From contig CAZMNY010000071.1 in assembly GCA_964567745.1 (NCBI GenBank), positions 1 to 15,946 of the forward strand: 15,946 bases of DNA, in the 5' to 3' direction. This document shows, one piece after another, positions 1-7,780 of this stretch; within the stretch, counting starts at the first letter, position 1; each line of letters begins with the position of its first letter. The notes beneath the pieces were generated by a model. That model did no database searches, had not been told where the DNA came from, and saw only the letters and a program-made list of their open reading frames with translations. Made by a program: the position numbers and the translations under genes. The DNA is from CAZMNY01 sp964567745. GTDB taxonomy: Bacteria; Planctomycetota; Planctomycetia; Pirellulales; Pirellulaceae.

Positions 1-53
1 AATCGACCGCTTAAACCCTGAGAAACGCGTCGGCTTAGTTTTTTGACCATACG
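1..53 (+). mobile_element. Right end of an IS element entering from outside the window
   Basis: The block ending in TTTTTTGACCATACG at about 39-53 is a variant of the terminal inverted repeat found on every IS-related element in this window (consensus on the reverse strand CGTAGGGTCAAAAAACT). Its orientation matches the transposase-distal (3') end of copies 2, 3 and 4, so the body of the element should lie to the left, outside the window. No transposase coding is visible in these 53 bases. The sequence match to the family end is direct; the existence of a body upstream is inference. It could instead be an isolated end fragment. Confidence 0.6.
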
Positions 54-250
54 GGGACGAGGAGCCAAATGCCGCGTCGCTTGGAGATCTGTTAATTATC
101 TTGCGGCAATTCCATTATCCTATACTTGTGCCGGGGCGTTTGGCGGCGCGATAATCTCTGTTGGGTTCGTCAACTCAATTCCCCCAACTCATGAAAGCGA
201 CCTGCTTGAGCGCCAATCCACCACCGATACACGAGATGCCAGCGCCTGGC

Positions 251-694
251 ATGGAAGTTACGTGCCCACATTGTCAGGTGAGGCTCTCTGTCCATCCATC
301 GCAAGCTGGTTCAGAGATTGCATGTCCGCAGTGTGGCGGCAAGTTTCAGATTCCGCTGCCAACTGCGCAAGTCGGCGGTGGCTCGCATTACGGTGCATAC
401 TCAGCGCCGTCGAACGTGCAGGATTTTGCCAGCAAGAAGATTGCAGCCGGTATTTGTGGCATTCTGCTCGGAGGACTGGGCATCCATAAGTTCATCCTCG
501 GACTCAACACGGCTGGCAGTATCATGCTCGCCGTTTGGCTTGTCGGATTCATTTCCGGTATGTGCTTGGTTGTGCCTTTCCTGGCATCGGCTGCGATGGG
601 CATCATCGGACTGGTTGAGGGGATAATCTACCTCACCAAGACCGACGAGGATTTCTACGAAACATACGCGATTCAGAGAAGAGAGTGGTTCTAG
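251..694 (+). CDS. Zinc-ribbon / TM2-domain membrane protein
   Basis: This is a small inner-membrane protein of unknown physiological role. From the start chosen here it has 147 residues. Residues 1-32 form a zinc ribbon with two Cys-x-x-Cys pairs (C5/C8 and C25/C28) in the form usual for planctomycete zinc-finger/TM2 proteins. A low-complexity linker follows. Residues about 61-100 form a TM2 domain: two hydrophobic helices around a GIHKFILG turn, the family signature (GxHxFYxG-like). A third hydrophobic segment lies at about 108-128, and the C-terminus is charged. In-frame alternative starts are TTG 161, ATG 191 and ATG 236. None has a clear Shine-Dalgarno site; 251 is preferred because homologues typically begin just before the first CxxC. 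The gene stands alone between an IS end and a broken recombinase. The family is clear, the function is not known. Confidence 0.8.
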   Translation: MEVTCPHCQVRLSVHPSQAGSEIACPQCGGKFQIPLPTAQVGGGSHYGAYSAPSNVQDFASKKIAAGICGILLGGLGIHKFILGLNTAGSIMLAVWLVGFISGMCLVVPFLASAAMGIIGLVEGIIYLTKTDEDFYETYAIQRREWF

Positions 695-857
695 TTGCAC
701 GGCAGCGACGCGGACGAACGAATTGGATGAGCTGGAGTTGCAACGGTTTGGCAACGTTGAACAAGCCGATAGCGGTCCCAGAAACGCCTCTTGAACATGT
801 CATCAAGCTGGTTGTCGGGGAGGCTGGAAGCTACGCGATCCATCATCTCAATCTTGA

Positions 858-1052
858 CTGGACGGGACCGTGGATATTCATGCCATGAGGCATACCTTTG
901 GTACCCATTTGAGCAAAGGGGGCGTTGCGCCGCGCGGAGCTCAAGCTGCGATGCGGCATTCCAGCATGGAACTAACGATGAACGTCTACACTGATCCGCG
1001 ACTGCTCGACGTTCATGGATCGCTGGACTCCTTGCCTGCTCTGTCGCTCGAC
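858..1052 (+). pseudogene. Tyrosine recombinase (phage-type integrase), C-terminal remnant
   Basis: The frame encodes the end of a tyrosine recombinase catalytic domain: an HxxR box (HAMRHTFGTHLSKGG), then the RHSS box and the nucleophile tyrosine in NVYTD, followed by a LLDVHGSLDSLPAL tail like that of planctomycete integrases. A stop at 855-857 lies directly upstream, and no frame before it shows the SAM-like arm domain or the box I arginine, so the N-terminal two thirds are missing. The 3' end is interrupted by the IS at 1055; the open frame runs on into the IS to 1181 but that part is IS sequence. Rejoining the flanks gives a stop within two codons, so the gene may have been decayed before the insertion. 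The remnant cannot be active. It indicates that an integrative element or integron-like integrase once sat here. Confidence 0.8.
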
Positions 1053-1054
1053 GG

Positions 1055-2568
1055 CGTGTGGTCAAGAAACTCCGCCGACAATTCTACGCAGAGATTTTCT
1101 GCGCAGGACGATAGTTGGGACCACAAAATCTCGACCGATGAGGACGCTTTTGCGACCAGCGTTGCAGCCCAAGTAGAATAAATCGCCGAGCAGCGCAGCA
1201 CGTACACGAGATGAATCCTAACTGGTCGTTGACCAGGAGAACGGACGCTAGCTCAAGCAGCTCGTCGGTACGATCGAAGTAGCCCGCCAAGGCGCTCCGT
1301 CGTTTCCAGTTCTGCGTTCACGTCGGGCGAATGCGCCATGGGCACGATCAGGTCGTTGCCTAGTCCCTGATGACAGCGTTCGGCGTGGTAATGCTCGAGG
1401 TATTGATTGACGGCTTTGCGTGTTGCCGTTTGACCGAAGAGAACCAGCCTGTGTAAACACTCCGTCTTCAGCGATCCGAAAAATCTCTCCAGATGCGCGT
1501 TCATGTTCGGTGCACGAGGTGGTAGTCGGACTGGCTCAACGCCTTCGTTGGCGAGGAACGAGCGAAATGATTCCGAGAACTTGGAGTCGCGATCCATGAT
1601 CAGGTATTCCTAGTCGTTGAGGAATCCATCTTCACAGTTGGTCAGTTCGCGTGCAGCCTGCTTCCCCCAATCTTCGTTCGGACTGGTCGTGCAACCGGCG
1701 AAGTGCACGCGACGCGTCTTCAGTTCCATGACGAAGAGCAGGTAGAGCGTCATCAACCCACCTTTCGTCCAGACCTCCACCGTTGTGAAGTCAATGGCCG
1801 CCATCACGTCCCAGTGTGCTTTCAGAAACGTGGCCCACGAGCCGGTGCGTTTGCGACTCGGTGCCGGTTCGATTCCGTGCGACTTGAGGATATTGCCGAC
1901 TGTCGTGTCGCTGATCCGGTAGCCGACTTTTGCGAGTTCTCCTTGGATTCGATCGTAGCCCCAGGTCGGATTCTCTTTCGCGAACTTGACAGTCAGGTCC
2001 ACGATCACTTGCCGAATCCTCGGTCGTCCGATCTGTTTCTTTTTGCGGTCAGAGTAATCCCACTTGTTGGCGACCAGTTGCCGATGCCAACGCAGAATCG
2101 TATCCGGCGTGAACAGCGTGCCAAATTCCTCCAGCAACTTGCGCCCCAGGACTTTGCCTTTCACGCCAAGCTGTCGCCGTTGATCGTCGTTGAGTAGGAT
2201 GCGTTTCTTACCGAGCTTCTCCTTGAGTACCTGGTGCTCGGTTAGGAGATATTCGATCACCTCCTGTTGCTGTCGAGTTGCCCAGCCCGCAAAGACAAAG
2301 AACATCAGGTGCCAGGGTTGAAGGATCAAGCTCATGGTTGGCCGAATTGTACGAGGAGATTGATGGACTCCTCACGATGGCGTCAGACTAAGACTGGGGC
2401 CATGACTGCGTCCCCAACTCTGTGCAGACCACGGCCTGACGGGAAGGACTGTATGGGTTGCACCGGAATTGAGGAGCGGAAGACACCCGCCGAATAATGG
2501 ACCAGATCTTGTTTTCAAATCCGCTTGGAGCCTGAATTTACGGTTCGGCTGACTTTTTTGACCACACG
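1055..2568 (-). mobile_element. Complete IS element (copy 1), IS3/IS481-like rve family
   Basis: The element is about 1514 bp. Its ends are imperfect inverted repeats: at the left CGTGTGGTCAAGAAACTCC (from 1055), and at the right, read on the reverse strand, CGTGTGGTCAAAAAAGTCAG (from 2568). Both continue with a shared GCCGA. The flanking trinucleotides are CGG at 1052-1054 and CGG at 2569-2571, compatible with the 3-bp target duplication typical of IS3-like elements, although three bases can match by chance. The transposase reads leftwards. A noncoding tail of about 200 bp lies between its stop and the left end and contains a perfect 6-bp hairpin (1087-1103) and another at 1222-1236. The target was the tyrosine recombinase remnant. 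Whether the element belongs to IS3, IS481 or an unnamed group cannot be decided by eye. Confidence 0.75.
1253..2335 (-). pseudogene. DDE (rve-fold) transposase of IS copy 1, interrupted by one amber codon
   Basis: The reading frame is 360 positions long, in one frame from ATG 2335 to TGA 1253. It has an N-terminal hydrophobic/helical stretch, a helix-turn-helix region (about 75-90, TPDTILRWHR), the GRPRIR hinge (103-108), an HTH_21-like segment (ENPTWGYDRI) and the integrase core. The three acidic residues are present: D182 in IDFTTVEVW, an aspartate in MDRDSKF (about 248), and E283 in NAHLERF about 34-35 residues later. The frame is broken once by TAG at 1610-1612, where relatives normally have a sense codon in FLNxxxYLIMDRD. 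The first part is therefore a 241-residue protein without the last two catalytic residues. The rest has an in-frame ATG at 1597 and would give a 114-residue fragment. A single point mutation explains it, so loss is probably recent; amber readthrough is possible but unsupported. Confidence 0.85.
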
Positions 2569-2583
2569 CGGTTGAGTCGGGAG

Positions 2584-2700
2584 TCACGCCGCCCTCCGCT
2601 CGAACGACTTGACCAGCCCGCCAACGTACGACTTCACCTCGATCTGATCCATCGTCAACGTCTCAACTTCCTCCGGCGCTCTCCTTGTCGCCGTCTCCAT
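2584..2700 (-). pseudogene. 38-codon coding remnant between IS copy 1 and the MITE
   Basis: On the minus strand an ATG at 2700 opens 38 codons ending in TGA. The codons have a strong preference for G or C in the third position, which noncoding DNA would not show. The peptide begins METATRRAPEEVETLTMDQ and ends VKSFERRAA. It stops six bases short of the MITE boundary at 2707, and the frame meets a TGA inside the MITE inverted repeat. The likeliest explanation is the C-terminal end of a larger gene whose upstream part was lost when the MITE arrived; a true short gene is possible. No family is recognised. Confidence 0.35.
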
Positions 2701-2706
2701 TTGTGT

Positions 2707-2869
2707 CCCGTAGGGTCAAAAAACTGAACCGAACGCGAAGCTCTTTGACAATCAGGTTTTAGAAATAGAAATCGTTCGCGATTTCGGCCGTGCGTCGGCC
2801 AGAGATAGCGGCCGCTGAACGAGGAATTGGCGTCGTTTCGCGTTCGGTTCAGTTTATTGACCCTACGGG
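2707..2869. mobile_element. MITE with 33-bp near-perfect terminal inverted repeats
   Basis: Positions 2707-2739 and 2837-2869 are inverted copies of one another over 33 bases with a single mismatch (A versus T within the A-run). The core ends CGTAGGGTCA...TGACCCTACG are the same as those of the larger IS copies here, so the element proper is probably 2709-2867 (159 bp). Its left interior (about 2740-2778, CTCTTTGACAATCAGG and onwards) resembles the inner side of the right end of IS copies 2-4. That makes it a nonautonomous derivative of this IS family. It has no open frame of its own. No direct target duplication is visible. It lies in the gap downstream of the PQQ-dehydrogenase gene. Confidence 0.8.
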
Positions 2870-2974
2870 TTCGGTTCCATCGCATCATGGACGCGCCCGG
2901 CGTCCGCCTCGACGGAAAGTGACTGTCGGGCTGGGCGAAATCGTCGTGCGCAAAAGTCGGTGGGCCAGTACAGG

Positions 2975-5917
2975 TCAATCAGTTGCTTTGTCGCCTGTGC
3001 GCAGCGACAGCAGGAATGCGATCAGATCGGCGGCCTGTTGGGCCGTCAGGTCGCTCAGTATTTTCTCCGGCATTAACGAGCGATCGCTTTTCCGTAGTTC
3101 GTCGATGTCGGTGACCAAAATACGGATGATTCGTTTCTCGGCAGACTTCAGGACGACTGCCTTATCCGTCTTTTCTAGAAGCAGTCCCGTATGAACGCGG
3201 CCCGTGTTGGTGACTATCGCGTAAGTGGCGAATTTCTCTTCGATTTTCAGTGAAGGCTGCAATACATGTTGCAGCAATTCGCCGCGGCGCGGGTACTTGT
3301 TGGCGATCTCCGTAAGCGTGGGCCCGACGGACTCCTTCGCCTGGTCCAATTGATGGCAATTTCGGCAGCGCGCCGAGTCGCTAAAGAAAATCAATCGCCC
3401 TCGACCCGCGTCGCCCTCGACTTTTAACACTGTCTGCGGCTGGATGTTGGGGCCAAGCCGCGCCCGCCTTCGAGACTCAGGAAGGAAGTGGTCGAACAAA
3501 CCGGCGATATCGCCCCCGCTCTTGGCTCCAAACGCGACAACGCGGCGAATCAACTTGGGCTCGATCGTCTTCGCATGCATCTGCTCGATTAACGCAAGCG
3601 AGCCTTCGGTCGTCTGCAGCAGTTGTCGAATCGCCGCGTCGCGCTGCTGCTCGTCATCGCCATTCTGCCTCACCCGCTCGAGCGCCTCCGCGTCGACTGT
3701 CCCCTTGGTCACCAAGGCGGATGGCGGGTTTGCGCGATCACGTTCGAGCGAGCGAATCCAATTCATGACCAGAGCCACGCCCCGACTGTCGACAACTCTG
3801 GAACCGATATACGGCATCCGAGCGTAGCCCAACTTTGACATGCGATAGCTGATGACTGACCGATACGGGTCACCTGGTGTAAGTAGTTTCGCGTCGCGCA
3901 TCCCGAATGTGCCGATGCCTGTGCGCTTGTTTGTGTTCAGTTGGTCGAATGGCATGTCGCGGCGCAAATAGAACGAGACGATCGCATTGCCACGCGGATG
4001 ATGGCAACTGGCGCAGTTCACGTGCAAATAGGATCGCGCTCGATCATCCAAAGGTTGCTCGACGTCGTGCGGGTTGACCAACCGTCGCGGGTCGTTGTCG
4101 GCCATCTTGGGCACCGAGTCGATTACGCCTTTCGCGGCCAACCAGTCGAGCTGTCCTGCGGGGCGCTTCGGAAAATCCAATTGCGGCGCGTTGAAGCCCA
4201 GGACGAAGTTGGAGCCGACGTTGTGGCAGAGTTTGCACTCGTTCTGCGCTCCGACGTGCCAGGTGCGTTCACGCGGTCGTTCGGGCGCGACAGGATTTGG
4301 AATCCGCAGCGCGCGATCTGCTCCAATCGAGTCGACAAGTAGTGCGTCTTTGCCATCCTTGTCCCACAGATAACTGTAGGGCCGCCATTGGTCCTGTTCA
4401 TAATGCAAGATCTGGGTTTCGACCGGAATTGGCTTTGCGCCGGGTCGGCCGAACCAGAGATGCTTAACGAGTACCGTACCCGCGGGGTAAGCGGCTCCTT
4501 GATGGTCGCTGAGCGACGTTGACGCGACTCCTGGGATTGCGATGAATCGCTGGGACCGCGCGCCGTCCAACCACCGCGGCGCCCGCACCCGATAAGGGAT
4601 GACGCCAGCCTCAGGTTGCAAGTTCTCCAGTGACTTGAAGAGTCCGGTTTCACTGAGCCGACGGGGAAAATCGGCGGACGTGTCCTTCAGCCCAGAGGGG
4701 ACCAATTGGTAAATCCGCCCATCAAAGTCGTAGTCGAGCACATACAACTCGCCCTCGCCGCCTTCGGCGAAGTCGACGATTCGTAGATTGGTGTCGACAA
4801 GCGTGCGATGAGAGAAGTTGTTGCCGCCATCACTGCGAAGCGCCCAGATGGTCCCGGTAATGTAGTCGCCGTAGACAAACGAGCCGTTGAGGTCCTTGAA
4901 AAATTCGCCGCGATAGACCGGCCCGCCGATCACAGAATTGGCCTCGGTGTGAGCATGGTCCTTAACCGGAGGGATGATTGGCGTCGGCCCGCGCTTGACC
5001 TCCGCACGCAGCAGCGCCCGGCCCTCCATGATCGGCCAACCGCAGTTGCCTCCGCGCTGGATGCGATGCACCATCTCCCAGGATTCCCAACCGTTGTCGG
5101 CGACATAGATCTCGCCCGACTGACGGTCGATCCCGAACTTCCACGGATTGCGAAGTCCGTATGCCCAGATCTCGGCCCGCGCGCCGTCTAAATCGACGAA
5201 GGGATTGTCGCTCGGGATTGCATAGGGCTTGCCGTTATCGTGGCGATCGATGTCGATCCTCAACACCGAGCCAAGCAAATCGGAGACGTCCTGCCCCGTG
5301 TTCCGTTTGTCGGGCGGGTTGGGCCCAAAGCCGTCGCCTGTCGAGATGTATAGGTATCCGTCCGTACCGAACCGCATACAGCCGCCATTGTGGCCGCCGG
5401 ACGGCCATCGGATCAGAACTTGTTCGCTGCTTGCATCGACGACAGGCGGATCGGTGTTCTTCATGCGTAGTCGCGAGACGCGCGTGTGCCCTCCGCCGGC
5501 CGGATGAACGTAGCAGACCAGTAGCGTTCGATTTTCGGCGAACTTCGGATGGAGCACCGCGCTGAACAGCGACACGCGTTTTTCGGCTTGCTCCTTGGGC
5601 AGCATCGATTTCAGGTCAAGCGCCAGGTCGGCCTGATCGACATCGTCCGCTTTCCGAATCGTCAAGATCCGACCGGCCATCTCTGTGACCAACAACCTCT
5701 TGCCGCCTGGCATCTCTTCAAGACTTGTAGGCTTCGTAAAGCGAACACCGGGAAATGCCGGCTTGACCGAGTACGGCTCGGGAGGCGTTGGCTGTCCCTT
5801 GATCCGCGAAGCGTTCCACGCGGGGCGTTTTGAGACTTGCTGCGCCGGCGCGGTAGCCGTAAGCAAAGCGGTAGAGACAAAGAGCAGGCCGACGAGCGGC
5901 AGTGTGCGAAGAAACAT
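2975..5917 (-). CDS. Secreted PQQ-type sugar dehydrogenase fused to a tri-heme cytochrome c region
   Basis: The protein has 980 residues with a Sec signal peptide (hydrophobic 4-22, likely cleavage after APA at about 25). Residues about 50-405 are a six-bladed soluble glucose/aldose dehydrogenase domain of the GSDH/YliI type: the catalytic HNGG is at 176-179, and YLYISTGDG, YGLRNPWKFG (252-261) and YVADNGWE are typical cofactor-pocket segments. Residues about 415-725 match the SO2930/HNE_0200-type cytochrome region with CKLCH (561-565) and CASCH (635-639). Residues about 830-975 are the planctomycete heme-binding C-terminal domain with CRNCH (851-855). The likely role is periplasmic oxidation of sugars or related alcohols, with electrons passed from PQQ to the c-hemes. 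The start at 5917 is supported by GAGAGG five bases upstream and by the signal peptide; the frame is open to 6040 without such support. It is monocistronic in this window. The substrate cannot be predicted. Confidence 0.88.
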   Translation of the reverse strand: MFLRTLPLVGLLFVSTALLTATAPAQQVSKRPAWNASRIKGQPTPPEPYSVKPAFPGVRFTKPTSLEEMPGGKRLLVTEMAGRILTIRKADDVDQADLALDLKSMLPKEQAEKRVSLFSAVLHPKFAENRTLLVCYVHPAGGGHTRVSRLRMKNTDPPVVDASSEQVLIRWPSGGHNGGCMRFGTDGYLYISTGDGFGPNPPDKRNTGQDVSDLLGSVLRIDIDRHDNGKPYAIPSDNPFVDLDGARAEIWAYGLRNPWKFGIDRQSGEIYVADNGWESWEMVHRIQRGGNCGWPIMEGRALLRAEVKRGPTPIIPPVKDHAHTEANSVIGGPVYRGEFFKDLNGSFVYGDYITGTIWALRSDGGNNFSHRTLVDTNLRIVDFAEGGEGELYVLDYDFDGRIYQLVPSGLKDTSADFPRRLSETGLFKSLENLQPEAGVIPYRVRAPRWLDGARSQRFIAIPGVASTSLSDHQGAAYPAGTVLVKHLWFGRPGAKPIPVETQILHYEQDQWRPYSYLWDKDGKDALLVDSIGADRALRIPNPVAPERPRERTWHVGAQNECKLCHNVGSNFVLGFNAPQLDFPKRPAGQLDWLAAKGVIDSVPKMADNDPRRLVNPHDVEQPLDDRARSYLHVNCASCHHPRGNAIVSFYLRRDMPFDQLNTNKRTGIGTFGMRDAKLLTPGDPYRSVISYRMSKLGYARMPYIGSRVVDSRGVALVMNWIRSLERDRANPPSALVTKGTVDAEALERVRQNGDDEQQRDAAIRQLLQTTEGSLALIEQMHAKTIEPKLIRRVVAFGAKSGGDIAGLFDHFLPESRRRARLGPNIQPQTVLKVEGDAGRGRLIFFSDSARCRNCHQLDQAKESVGPTLTEIANKYPRRGELLQHVLQPSLKIEEKFATYAIVTNTGRVHTGLLLEKTDKAVVLKSAEKRIIRILVTDIDELRKSDRSLMPEKILSDLTAQQAADLIAFLLSLRTGDKATD

Positions 5918-5954
5918 CAAGGCCTCTCGGGTTGGATGGCGAACAACAGGTGCG

Positions 5955-5982
5955 ATTCTAGAGTCCCACCCACGAAACTCAA
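5955..5982 (-). promoter_or_regulatory. Candidate sigma-70 promoter for the PQQ-dehydrogenase gene
   Basis: On the minus strand TTGAGT (5977-5982) and TAGAAT (5955-5960) are separated by 16 bases. They match the -35 consensus at 4 of 6 and the -10 consensus at 5 of 6 positions. The -10 lies 37 bases upstream of the start codon, which would leave a short leader that includes the GAGAGG ribosome site. Motif matches of this quality occur by chance, and planctomycete promoters are poorly characterised. Confidence 0.4.
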
Positions 5983-6525
5983 GCAAATCACGCCACGGAG
6001 TACGAGTCCGGTCAACACACCTTGGGCTAGCGCCACCCAAAAAAGCTTAGCGGGCGAGTTCATTTTGCTCGGGCCCCGTTGGTTGATCGTTGCTGTTTCG
6101 ACGGATAAGTATCGGCGCTTTCGGCCATCGCTTGATAAATATTTGCCAAAACTTTGATTCGACGAGCAGGAAGAGTTGCGACACATCGCTATTTGAACAC
6201 GCGAGCGCATTGAAGAATCAATTCCTTTACCTATCTCGATCAGCCACGCTCTCTCTCAGACGCGAGGGGCGAAGTATTCGTCGCCTTCGCCGGATTCTGC
6301 AAGCGACGACCTGGCGTTGGGACCGGGCGTTGGCGCGTGTACCTAAGATGCTGATTAGATTGCCTATCTCAGCCAGCTTTACGATTCGCTTGCTCGGCTA
6401 TGTGATGGACGACCGGGAAGACACGCCTGTTAGGCCATTCGCCGCCCGCTTGTAACATCCGCCGTCGCTTTCCGCTTAGAGTTCTAGAGGCCAACGAGAA
6501 CGCGGGAAACGAAAGGCGGAAAACG
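5983..6525. other. Intergenic stretch without a recognisable gene
   Basis: These roughly 540 bases separate the divergent PQQ-dehydrogenase gene and the small ORF at 6526. The open frames that cross it (for example 6090-6455 on the plus strand) have arginine/leucine-rich, low-information products without a plausible start region, and I regard them as chance. No terminal repeat of the IS family and no convincing terminator hairpin was found. It may contain decayed sequence and divergent promoters. Confidence 0.5.
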
Positions 6526-6657
6526 ATGGCGGGTTTCATTACAAAAGACCACAAGGGCTACATCATCGACAGCTTCGGCATCAAGGCTTGGGAATTGGCG
6601 AAAGTTTCCAAGGCGGCAACGTTCCTCGATTTCCTCATCGAGAATGGCATGATCTGA
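6526..6657 (+). CDS. Small hypothetical protein, 43 residues
   Basis: An ATG preceded by a purine-rich AAAGGCGG about six bases upstream opens a 43-codon frame ending TGA. Third codon positions are strongly G/C biased, which supports real coding. The peptide starts MAGFITKDHKGYIIDSFGIK and ends LDFLIENGMI; it is predicted mostly helical, with no signal peptide or cysteines. IS copy 2 begins within a few tens of bases of its end. It may be an intact small gene, or the surviving end of something larger disrupted by the IS. I do not recognise the family. Confidence 0.45.
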   Translation: MAGFITKDHKGYIIDSFGIKAWELAKVSKAATFLDFLIENGMI

Positions 6658-6689
6658 AGGGCGGGTGTTGCGGGTTCTCGGACACCAGT

Positions 6690-7476
6690 GTGAGACATTG
6701 GATGCACTCCAGCAACAAACGCCAACCTGGTCGACCACGCATCCGTCAGGAAATCGTGGACACCATTGTTCGCTTCGCCAGGGAGAATCCGACGCGGGGC
6801 TACGATCGCATTCAGGGAGCACTCAAGAACGTCGGCTACCACATCGCCGATTCCACCGTCGCCAACGTGCTGAAGGCTCACGGCATCGAACCAGCACCTG
6901 ATCGGCAGCGAACACCGGCGTGGTCAACATTCCTGAAAGCTCATTGGGATTCCATCTTTGCCACGGACTTCACGACTGTGGAAGTCTGGACGCGGAACGG
7001 GCTCGTTACGTTCTACGTTCTCGCCGTGATGCATCTGAAAACCCGTCGCGTCCACATTGCCGGGATCACGCCGAGTCCGAATGCCTTCACCGGATGGTCT
7101 TCTTTGGTCAGCGGTCACTCGAGCGAGCTGTTACCAACTTCGTTCAGCATTATCATGGCGAGAGAAACCATCAGGGCCTCGGCAATAAACTGATCGATTC
7201 AAATCAGGATGTTGGTGCCGTCGCTGGTAAGATCGAGTGCCGAGAACGACTCGGTGGCATGCTGAAGTACTACCACCGGCGCGCTGCGTGACGCGGAGCT
7301 GCACCGAATCGTGGGCATCGTGCGATGAAGGTGCGCGCTCGCTGCAGGCAAACGCCATTCTCACGGTCCGGAATCGATCTGTCCGACAGAAGATCGACGG
7401 TAATCGCGATCGATTGCTGCTGCTAACACATGATTTTCAAAGAGCGTTGAGGTCGGTTCAGTTTTTTGACCCTACG
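6690..7476 (+). mobile_element. IS copy 2, 5'-truncated and internally deleted
   Basis: The right end is intact: GTTTTTTGACCCTACG runs to 7476, with GGTCGGTTCA just inside, as in the MITE end. The left part is missing. Similarity to the transposase of copy 1 begins at about 6700, just before GRPRIR, and no left inverted repeat is seen upstream. A noncoding tail of about 185 bp lies between the transposase stop (7289-7291) and the right end and contains the GCGATGAAGGT block also present in copies 3 and 4. The exact left junction between 6658 and 6705 is uncertain. Confidence 0.75.
6699..7291 (+). pseudogene. Transposase remnant of IS copy 2, with an internal frame-shifting deletion
   Basis: From about 6699 the frame reads SSNKRQPGRPRIRQ, then the HTH_21-like ENPTRGYDRI segment and the first catalytic aspartate in ATDFTTVEVW. 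At 7076-7083 (TCCGAATG) it jumps from the codons for SPNE to those normally encoding SEC in the C-terminal KSECL, with a change of frame. The remainder (HRMVFFGQRSLERAV to LKYYHRRAA) ends at 7291. Relative to copy 1 about 71-72 codons are gone, including the second aspartate and the glutamate of the DDE triad. The protein cannot be active. Confidence 0.8.
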
Positions 7477-7780
7477 CCCTTCGTGCGTTTTCGTCGCCTC
7501 GGTCGTGGACACCGAATGCAGTTGGCGAATGGCAAAGTAAACGGCTGCTTCTTCAACTTCGGTCTGTTTGCGATGTCACAAACGGAGTTTGGTCGTCGGA
7601 CCGCTGCAGGTTGACAACAACCGATGGTACGCGACCAAGCAGCGGAGTGAGTCTGCTACGACAATGGGATAAATGGTGAGGCTGGCCTATAATATCGCTT
7701 CCAGCCCGGCGCGGCGTTGGTCCGACCGACGTGTGCTTCACGACGCGCCATTGTCAAAGCCGCCTTCAAGGAACCAAAGC
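7477..7780. other. Leader region of the metallophosphoesterase gene
   Basis: About 300 bases between the IS copy 2 right end and the next start codon. No convincing gene is present; the frame of the downstream CDS is open to 7673, but that extension lacks a ribosome site and would bury the Tat signal. A perfect -10 hexamer TATAAT lies at 7688-7693, about 88 bases before the start, but the corresponding -35 (7665-7670, TGGGAT) is poor, so promoter assignment is weak. Confidence 0.4.

Noticed and set aside
1610..1612. In-frame TAG in the transposase as pyrrolysine or programmed readthrough
   Set aside because: No pyrrolysine genes are visible, and the other IS copies in the window are also decayed, so a plain nonsense mutation is simpler.
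1703..2197. 164-codon plus-strand open frame opposite the transposase
   Set aside because: It is the antisense shadow of a clearly conserved DDE transposase and has no recognisable domain.
2655..2978. 107-codon minus-strand open frame across the MITE
   Set aside because: It reads straight through both inverted repeats, has an arginine-rich low-information product and no conserved motif.
5918..6040. N-terminal extension of the PQQ dehydrogenase
   Set aside because: It would bury the signal peptide, and GAGAGG lies just before ATG 5917.
6090..6455. 121-codon plus-strand open frame in the intergenic region
   Set aside because: Starts at TTG without a ribosome site and gives a product without recognisable domain.
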